The notes below the pieces were generated by a model. The model was not told where the DNA came from. It saw nothing but the letters and a program-made list of their open reading frames with translations, and did not search any database. DNA of 64,000 bases from Codonopsis lanceolata (Eukaryota > Streptophyta > Magnoliopsida > Asterales > Campanulaceae), in NCBI GenBank assembly GCA_013146195.2, contig CM028381.1, forward strand, positions 53,940,099 to 54,004,098, read 5' to 3'. The first letter of the stretch is position 1; every line of letters begins with the position of its first letter. Position numbers and translations under genes: made by a program. Of this stretch, positions 57,390 through 64,000 are shown piece after piece.

Positions 57390-58056
57390 GCTTGTAATGG
57401 GTGTTGTTTGTGATTTACTTGGCCCTAGATATAGCTGCGCATTTCTCATTATGCTTTCAGCTCCAACTGTTTTCTCTATGTCATTGGTGTCTAACGCTAG
57501 TGGCTACATAGCTGTCAGATTCATGATCGGCTTCTCTCTTGCAACCTTTGTGTCTTGCCAGTATTGGATGAGTACTATGTTCAATACTAAGATTATTGGT
57601 CTAGCTAATGGAACCGCTGCAGGATGGGGTAATATGGGTGAAGGAGCTTCTCAGTTAATTATGCCATTGTTTTATGATATAATTAGAACGAAGGGCAGGG
57701 TCACCTCCCTTCACTGCCTGGAGGATTGCATTCTTCATTCCAGGGTGCCTTCATATAATTATGGGGATACTTGTCTTATCACTTGGCCAAGACTTGCCTG
57801 ATGGAAACCTTGGTGACCTGTAGAAGAAGGGAATAGTTGCCAAAGATAAATTCTCCAAGGTTTGATCCTGATACATCTCCTTCCAATTTAAGGCTTATTA
57901 ATGTTCGCTAATCTTTACTCCTTTTGTACTCTAGATTATGCGATATGCTGTGACAAATTACACGACATCGATATTTGTCCTCCTTTATGGCTACTCTATG
58001 GGTGTTGAATTGTCCACCGATAATGTGATTGCCGAATACTTCTACGATAGGTTTGT
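57390..58056 (+). pseudogene. NRT2: NRT2 high-affinity nitrate transporter fragment (exon 2 and start of exon 3), chimera part 2
   Basis: After a TTTTCCAG acceptor (57388-57389) the exon begins RLVMGVVCDLLGPRYSCAFL and continues through LSAPTVFSMSLVS, MIGFSLATFVSCQYWMSTMF, IIGLANGTAAGWGNMGEG and SQLIMPLFYDIIR. A frameshift near 57690 leads to FTAWRIAFFIPG, LHIIMGILVLSLGQDLPDGN, a stop in place of a codon before KKGIVAKDKFSK, and a GT donor at 57860. Exon 3 (57935 on) gives YAVTNYTTSIFVLLYGYSMG and VELSTDNVIAEYFYDR, then similarity stops at about 58056. NRT2 proteins are 12-helix major-facilitator nitrate/proton symporters of the root plasma membrane. About 180 of some 530 residues are here. 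The nitrate signature GWGNMGGG carries Gly-to-Glu. Exon 1 is replaced by LRR-kinase sequence. Confidence 0.9.
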
Positions 58057-59021
58057 TCACTCCCAACAAACCTAAATCTCAAACAAAATTTAATTGCAAA
58101 ATCACATTGATCATTGTTTGTCCTCGATCGATGAACCTAACATATTAATTGGTTTACACAGGCAATGAAGAACTCAACAAAAAAGAAAGTAGGCACAAGC
58201 AGGATTGTGCAGAACTATGAAAAACTCATAGGAAATTGCTAAGAATGTAGGTAGAAGCAGGATTGTTTAATAAAACATGCACACACACATACACATCACA
58301 AGAGCACCTCAAAATCAAATTTAGGGATTCCCAAACAAAGATCAAATCCACCAATTCTATGTAACTTGTTGTAGGCTACATGTATAAAAACACATAATCG
58401 AATGTGAAATTTTTGTACATCATAGATATAATTGAATGTAGTTCGTACATGATGAATTGATGAACTTAGGGTTTGAGAACAACAATGAGAGAGAGACGAG
58501 AGAGATGCAACACAACCCTTGGATATGGTGAAATCCTGCAATTCAAGAAAAACCCAAAATGAGATGAGCCATGAAATCAGATTGGATTGAAAGAGAAAAG
58601 CTTCAGGTTTTACTCCAAATTGAAAAGCATATATATATACCTTCCCTAGTGCGGTTGCCGGAAGGAGATGACGGGTTTTGAGAAGAGAAGGCTGGAGGTG
58701 GAACTCACACGAGAGAAAGAATGAGAGAAGGGTCAAACTGATTGGGGGTTTTTTCTTAATTTAGTTTAGGTTTTTCAATTATATACTCAACACACAAAAC
58801 AACATAGTTTTTACGGGCTATGTCAATTTTAAATTTTAAAAATCTAAAATTGTCACAAAAACTGTTGATAAAATTATTGCATATTTAGGCACCATTTTTC
58901 CCTCCAATTTTTTTTCCCCAAAAGGATGCGGCTAATGGGTTTCCTAGTTAAAAACTATTTGTCCACTTCATATTGTAACTAAATTCAATTCGGTTGCAAT
59001 AGTCTGTTGCAGTTGCCCTGT
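58057..59021. other. unassigned stretch
   Basis: No supported gene. The minus-strand frame 58296-58736 lies over GA-rich and AT-rich sequence, has no known domain and starts in a purine-rich leader-like stretch (AGAGAGAG-type). The right part (58750-58990) is AT-rich with CAATAGTCTGTTGCAGTTGC just before the LINE junction. Confidence 0.35.
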
Positions 59022-59660
59022 TTTCATGGAGTTTGTTCGGGTGGGGGTGTTATTCAAGATACGGAGGGGAATTTAGTGGTTGCTTTTTCTATCTTCCTGG
59101 GTTCTGGTTCGAATATGTATGCGGAGGTGGCTGCTCTTCGTTATGGGCTTCAGTTATGTATGGATTATGGTTTTTCGAAGGTCAGCGTGGAGATAGATTC
59201 GAAGGTGGTTGTTATGGGTATTAACGACAGTTGTCAATTTCCTTGGAGATATAGCTATGAGTTGGAGGATTGTAAGTTGCTTAGCGTTGGTTTTGTTTTA
59301 AATCATGTTTACAGAGAGAGGAATAGATTAGCTGATATCCTTACTGCTGAGGCGTATTCTCATCGGGGTAACATGTGCTATACTTATATTGAGCAGCTTC
59401 CGTGAAAGACCCTCTCGATCCTTAGAAAAGATGTGTTAGGGCTCTATACTTATCGCAAAGGCTGATTTGTTTTGTTTTGGTTAAAAAAAGTTTTTTGGTT
59501 GGTGTATTCTTTTGATTTGGGATTTCTATTTTAGAGGTCAGGCTCCTTTGTCCCCCCAATGTTGGGTAGGCTGGTTGTCCCCCTCATGTTTGTTATTGTT
59601 CTTCATATTAATAATACATGTGCAGGTGCCGCCCTGCTTCTCTAAAAATAAAAATAAAAA
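59022..59660 (+). pseudogene. 5'-truncated LINE 3' end (RNase H and 3' UTR)
   Basis: The frame from about 59022 to 59405 encodes a plant LINE RNase H: GGGVIQDTEGNLVVAFSIF, SNMYAEVAALRYGLQLC, VEIDSKVV, WRYSYELEDCK, LNHVYRERNRLAD. The 3' UTR has the GTGCCGCCCTGCTTCTCT end and an A-rich tail (TAAAAATAAAAATAAAAA, 59642-59660), like GTTCCGCCTTGCTTT-polyA of LINE copy 1. It is on the opposite strand to copies 1 and 2 and clearly older or a different subfamily, since the proteins differ widely. Truncation at the 5' side is the usual outcome of target-primed reverse transcription. Confidence 0.88.
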
Positions 59661-60400
59661 CACGTACCATAATTGAAAACGATGTTCTCATATTAAAAAT
59701 AAACCAACAACATAAAAAATCGGAAGACTGCCCAATAAAAACATACTTTTTTTTCTTATTTTAGAGAGGTCTTAACAATATAAAAAAATTAAAATAAAAA
59801 ACATCAATCTTGATATTTATAGCCATTTTCATTGTTATTGGTAATGAAAATTTGATCGCTATATATTTTGTTAATGGATGAAGCAATGGGCAATTTTACA
59901 ATGTGAAACACATAGTACAATGCCGTGAAGCATCAATACGGAAATCAATTGCATTCATTGTCTTCGGACCAAAGGAGGAAGCTGGAGAAAATGCCTTGAC
60001 AATAAGACATATTTGATAACAAACAATGGCAGACAATCCAGTTGCTTAGGATTGATGGTCATCAGAGGGGAGGAAAGAAGTGGTGAGATCAGCGGGGGAG
60101 ACCAGAAATAGACTCAAAAACAAAAACGAATAACAGAAAAGACAACAAAAATCAAAAAGAAAAATCAAAGGAATGAAAAAGAAAATTTATCCTTCATTGT
60201 TGAAAAACCAAAGGAATGACAGTAAGACATCCCAAACCAGTGGTACCAACTCTAATGATTCTCGCACCTGAGCTTGGCCACTTTACAAATGACCTTTTAT
60301 TTTATTCAAGAAATTAAATCCCCGTTTCGACAGTTTCCGCAAAGTAGACCTTCATTATGTATAAAGTCAATCCAACGTGCGATGTTTGGTCGGCTATTAA
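59661..60400 (+). repeat. 740-bp direct repeat, copy 1
   Basis: Begins CACGTACCATAATTGAAAAC exactly at the end of the LINE A-rich tail and ends ...GATGTTTGGTCGGCTATTAA. It is repeated with scattered point differences at 62191-62930, with the same overall length. It contains short phrases CTTCGGACCAAAGGAGGAAGC and AGCTTGGCCACTTTACAAATG but no recognised gene. Confidence 0.9.
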
Positions 60401-61199
60401 TTTCCTGTATGAAAAAGACTTCAAATAGTTGCATTGGCAAGTTTGAGAAGATGGATTTTATCACCAAATACCTTCATACAGAAAACAAGTACTGGGAGAA
60501 GAGTGGCGACTAAAAAACTCAAGTCACAGTAGTTGTGCTTTGATGCGTCAATAAGAATTTATAATTGAGATTTCAAGCAATTATGTAGCAACTGCTTGTG
60601 CATACAATTAGTCTACTGTGATATTTACTTTCCTAAATAACAAAGTGAATGCCAAAATATAGACGGCGAAGATTTATTCATGGCTAGTGTTGGTTGTGGA
60701 TTTATCAGAGACTGCTCTTGCTTTAGAGCATGTAACTAGCTTGTTCACTATTATGCCTGGTCCCTCGTGATTGACAAGATATTTAAAAAAACAAATTGAA
60801 AATAAAGACCTCTTGATAATCAATTAAAACAATATGATCATTCAATAGTGGAGAAAAAAAATTAAAACTTTCTTTTGTATTTTTTTTAAAGAAATAGGGG
60901 TGGTACGTTGCTAGATTTTATTAATATAGATAAAATTACTAATTTGAAGAGGATAACCAGTCTTGCCCTTATAACATGGATGACGGAGGAGCCTGAACTC
61001 GAAAAGAAAATACTAGCAACAAATTAAAACAACGAAATTTAAATTAATCTTATTTCGGAGGCTCTTGCTTCACAACAATGAATGGTTTTGAAACGCGAGA
61101 CGCAATAAATTTGTCAAGTATTTTCACCTACATGTGAGACAAAGAAGAGTGAGTCAGATTTATTTAACTATACCTTATGTATAAAATTGATCAATTAAT
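60401..61199. other. unassigned stretch
   Basis: No supported gene. The frame 60274-60513 starts inside the 740-bp repeat, runs into this stretch and matches no family. A TTTTTTTTAAAGAAAT stretch lies at about 60880. Confidence 0.35.
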
Positions 61200-62150
61200 T
61201 AAAAATTTCAAAACCCAATATCAACATATTTTTAATGGGTAACCAAAATCGAATATTAACATATTTTGTAAGAAAAAAGCAATAAATTGTGTTTTAGAAA
61301 TTTTTCATTAAATAATTAAAAATGTATTAAACAATAAAAAATTGTTAAACGAAAAAGCACGACTCCACCCTTCTTAATTATTACATAAGTGTCGGACATT
61401 TAAAATTTTTTCTATGCAAATTTTAAAGGTTTGAAGTGAGTTTTTTAACAGTATGCATTAATAACGATGCATTAAAAAATATATTAAAAATAAACCAACA
61501 ATTTCAAAACCCAATATCAACATATTTTTAATGGGTAACCAAAATCAAATATTAACATATTTTGTAAGAAAAACTCAATAAATTATGTTTTAGACATTTT
61601 TCATTAAATAATTATAAATGTATTAAACAAAAAAAGATGAGTCCACCCTTCTTAATTATTACATAAATGTTGGACCTTTTAAATGTTTTCTATGCAAATT
61701 TTGAATTCATTAAAATGGGTTATGGTTAAACAAAAAAAGGTGACTCCACCCTTCTTAATTATTACATAAATCTCGGACCTTTAAAATATTTTTCTATGCA
61801 AGTGTATATTGACAACGATGTATTAAAAATATATTAAAAATAAACCAACAACATAAAAAATTGAAAGAATTCCCAATTAGTGGTTATACATATTATTACT
61901 TATTTCATTTCAAAAAAATTAAAATAAAAACAGTTTATTTTGTAAGAAAAACCCAATAAATTGTGTTTGAGACAGTTTTTATTAAATGAAATAATAAAAA
62001 ATGTACGAAACAATAAAAAATGGTTAAACCAAAAAATATGACTCCACCCTTCTTAATTATTACAAAAGTGTCGAACATTTAAAATGTTCTCTGCAAATTT
62101 TGAAGTCATTAAAATGGGTTTTTTAACAGTTTACATTGATCCGACCTTTA
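61200..62150 (+). repeat. AT-rich imperfect tandem array
   Basis: The landmark ACTCCACCCTTCTTAATTATT(AC) recurs at about 61360, 61640, 61745 and 62040. ACCCAATATCAACATATTTT and AACCAAAATC(G/A)AATATTAAC recur at about 61215 and 61510, and TATTAAAAATAAACCAACAA at 61480, 61830 and 62225. Unit length is about 110-300 bp, because some units are partly deleted. Confidence 0.8.
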
Positions 62151-62190
62151 CAAAATAAAAAATATATATATTGATTTATTTGAATACTGA

Positions 62191-62930
62191 CACGTACCAT
62201 AATTGAAAACAATGTTCTCAGATTAAAAATAAACCAACAACATAAAAAATCGGAAGACTGCCTATTAAAAAAATACTTTTTTTTCTTATTTTAGAGTGGT
62301 TTTAACAATATAAAAAAATTAAAATAAAAACAGCAATCTTGATGTTTATAGCCATTTTCATTGTTATTGGTAATAAAAATTTGATCGCTATATATTTTGT
62401 TAAGGTATGGAGCAATGGGCGATTTTACAATGTGAAACACATAGTACAATGCCGTGAAGCATCACTACGGATATCAATTGCATTCTTTGTCTTCGGACCA
62501 AAGGAGGAAGCTGGAGAAAATGCCTTGACAATAAGACATATTTGATAACAAAGAATGGCGAACGATCCAGATGCTTAGGATTGATGGTCATTAACGGGGA
62601 GGAAAGAAGTGGAAAGATCAGTGGGGGAGACCAGAAATCGACTCAAAAACAAAAACCAAAAACAGGAAAGATAACAAAAACCAAAAAAGAAATATTAAAG
62701 GAATGAAAAAGAAAATTTATCCTTCATTGTTGAAAAACCAAAGGAATGACAGTAAGACATCCCAAACCAGTGGTACCAACTGTTATGATTCTCACACCTG
62801 AGCTTGGCCACTTTACAAATGACCATCTTTCTTATTCAACAAATTAAATCCCCGTTTCGACAGTTTCCACAAAATAGACCTTCATTATGTATAAAGTCAA
62901 TCCAACGTGCGATGTTTGGCCGGCTATTAA
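62191..62930 (+). repeat. 740-bp direct repeat, copy 2
   Basis: Partner of 59661-60400, offset 2530 bp, same orientation. The start and end of the similarity coincide with the same bases in both copies (CACGTACCAT ... CGGCTATTAA). Confidence 0.9.
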
Positions 62931-62949
62931 ATACATATATATAACTCCG

Positions 62950-63660
62950 TCCACTAAAAACTCAACCCAATTAAAGTCATCTCCTTCAATCACTTGGTTC
63001 ACAATTTTAATTTCAGGTGACATACATCGTCACCTACCCGCCCACAATCCTAATGAACTCAATCATTGAAGAAGAAATCGATTTCTAACTGAAGAATTAA
63101 TATGCTTAAACTAAACCATGATTTTAGTTTCATTACACTGCCCAGATCATGGACTTCGTCCAAACTACATAAAATCTGATAACAAACAATGGTAACAAAA
63201 ACCAAAAACAGGAAAGACAACACAAACCAAAAAGAAAAATTAAAAGGAATGAAAAATAAAATTTATCCTTCATTGTTGAAAAACCAAATGCCTTGACAGT
63301 AAGACATCCCAAACCCAGTTATAAAAACTCAACCCAGTTACAGTCATCTCCTCCAATAACTTGGTTCATAATTTTAATTTCAGGTGACGTATGACGTCAC
63401 CTACCCGCCCACAATCCTAATGAGCTCAATCACCAAAGAAGAAACCGATTTCTAACTTCTTAACTGAAGAATGAATATGCTTAAAGTAAACCGTGATTTC
63501 TGTTTAATTACACCGCCCACAATCCTAATGAACTCAATCACTGAAGAAGAAATCGATTTCTAACTTCTTAACTAAAGAATGAATATGCTTAAACTACATA
63601 AAATTTGGTAACAAACAAAAACAAAAACCAAAAACAGGAAAGACAACAAAAACCAAAAAA
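62950..63660 (+). repeat. tandem repeats of a CCGCCCACAATCCTAATGA unit
   Basis: CCGCCCACAATCCTAATGA(A/G)CTCAATCA, then GAAGAAAYCGATTTCTAAC and ATATGCTTAAA, occurs at 63039, 63404 and 63510. The upstream part (ACTCAACCCARTT...GTCATCTCCTYCAAT..CTTGGTTC) occurs at 62960 and 63328. AAAACAGGAAAGACAAC-type units recur at 63200, 63630 and 63655. No gene is supported. Confidence 0.8.
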
Positions 63661-63689
63661 GGAAAGACAACAAAAACCAAAAAGAAAAA

Positions 63690-63960
63690 TCAAAGGAATG
63701 AAAAACATACAAAGAGAGAGAAGGAATCAACTAAGGGAAGGATGAAGAAACCTGCCGAAGAGAGAGATCAACCGAGAGAGATGGCAAGATTTATAAAAAA
63801 GGAAAAAGAGAGAGGAAAATGAGGAAAATAGTAGATAAAATAGGAATAGGAAGAGAGAACATAGAGAGAAATGGATGCTGGGAAGTAGATTTGAGAGGAA
63901 TAGAGACAGATGAATTCACATAGAGAAAGAGAAAGAGAAACGTGGATAAAAACGGTTGAG
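63690..63960. repeat. GA-rich low-complexity stretch
   Basis: Purine-rich AGAGAGA/GGAAAG sequence to near the window end. No gene is seen. Confidence 0.6.
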
Positions 63961-64000
63961 ATCTGGATTAATTCCTGACTAGTAATTGTGTTTGGTAAAA

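Noticed and set aside
58296..58736. 146-residue minus-strand frame
   Set aside because: No recognisable domain, Ser/Leu-rich, overlapping purine-rich leader-like sequence. Composition is not convincing for a gene.
1..64000. tRNA, rRNA, CRISPR or bacterial-type operon features
   Set aside because: No cloverleaf with an A/B box, no rRNA segment and no spaced direct-repeat array of CRISPR type was seen. The sequence is plant nuclear repeat DNA.

Overview
This window is plant nuclear DNA, most likely from a eudicot. The evidence is plant-type LINEs with a C-terminal RNase H domain, Ty1/copia and Athila-type Ty3/gypsy fragments, CACTA and Stowaway DNA transposons, and broken pieces of plant genes (HSP70, replication factor C subunit 3, NRT2 nitrate transporter, a leucine-rich-repeat receptor kinase, phototropin). 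I see no intact host gene. The window is a heterochromatin-like nest of transposable elements, and one 100-bp run of N marks an assembly join. I cannot name the species from sequence alone.

Layout. 1-9.7 kb: remains of a CACTA (En/Spm) transposase gene on the minus strand, with a spliced-type C-terminal fragment of RFC3 between its parts. An intronless HSP70 C-terminal fragment (plus strand) and a copia integrase fragment follow. A CACTA terminal inverted repeat at 9699-9711 abuts a second copia element, cut inside its gag gene (9.7-12.7 kb). 13.3-16.5 kb: a family of TIR repeats with a filled and a nearly empty copy side by side. 16.6-21.2 kb: a decayed Athila-type gypsy element. 21.2-25.1 kb: a 4-kb solo-LTR-like element on the minus strand. 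25.25-31.2 kb: LINE copy 1 (minus). 31.5-36.0 kb: a related 4.46-kb solo LTR with perfect 5-bp target duplications. 36.0-38.2 kb: a third LTR fragment and an inverted copy of the TIR repeat. 39.8-41.5 kb: a transposon-protein (PF20167-like) remnant, polypurine tract and LTR. 41.5-47.4 kb: LINE copy 2 (minus), nearly identical to copy 1. 47.4-56.9 kb: sparse sequence with dispersed repeats, microsatellites, a GTTGC-rich array, one phototropin exon and a Stowaway MITE. 57.0-58.1 kb: a chimera of LRR receptor-kinase exons joined to NRT2 exons. 59.0-64 kb: a 5'-truncated LINE, a 740-bp direct duplication and AT-rich tandem arrays.

Most distinctive observations: (1) host gene fragments that keep their introns lie beside or inside transposon remains, including an LRR-kinase/NRT2 chimera with a hybrid intron; (2) a 16-bp LINE target-site duplication is split between two LINE copies 10 kb apart, as if a circular or ectopic recombination product had formed between them; (3) the long solo LTRs share a TATA box, a donor-like site, an 18-bp TGAGTCA-containing block and an acceptor-like site in the same order, which suggests a spliced LTR leader transcript. 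No part of the window looks like a working multi-gene host system.
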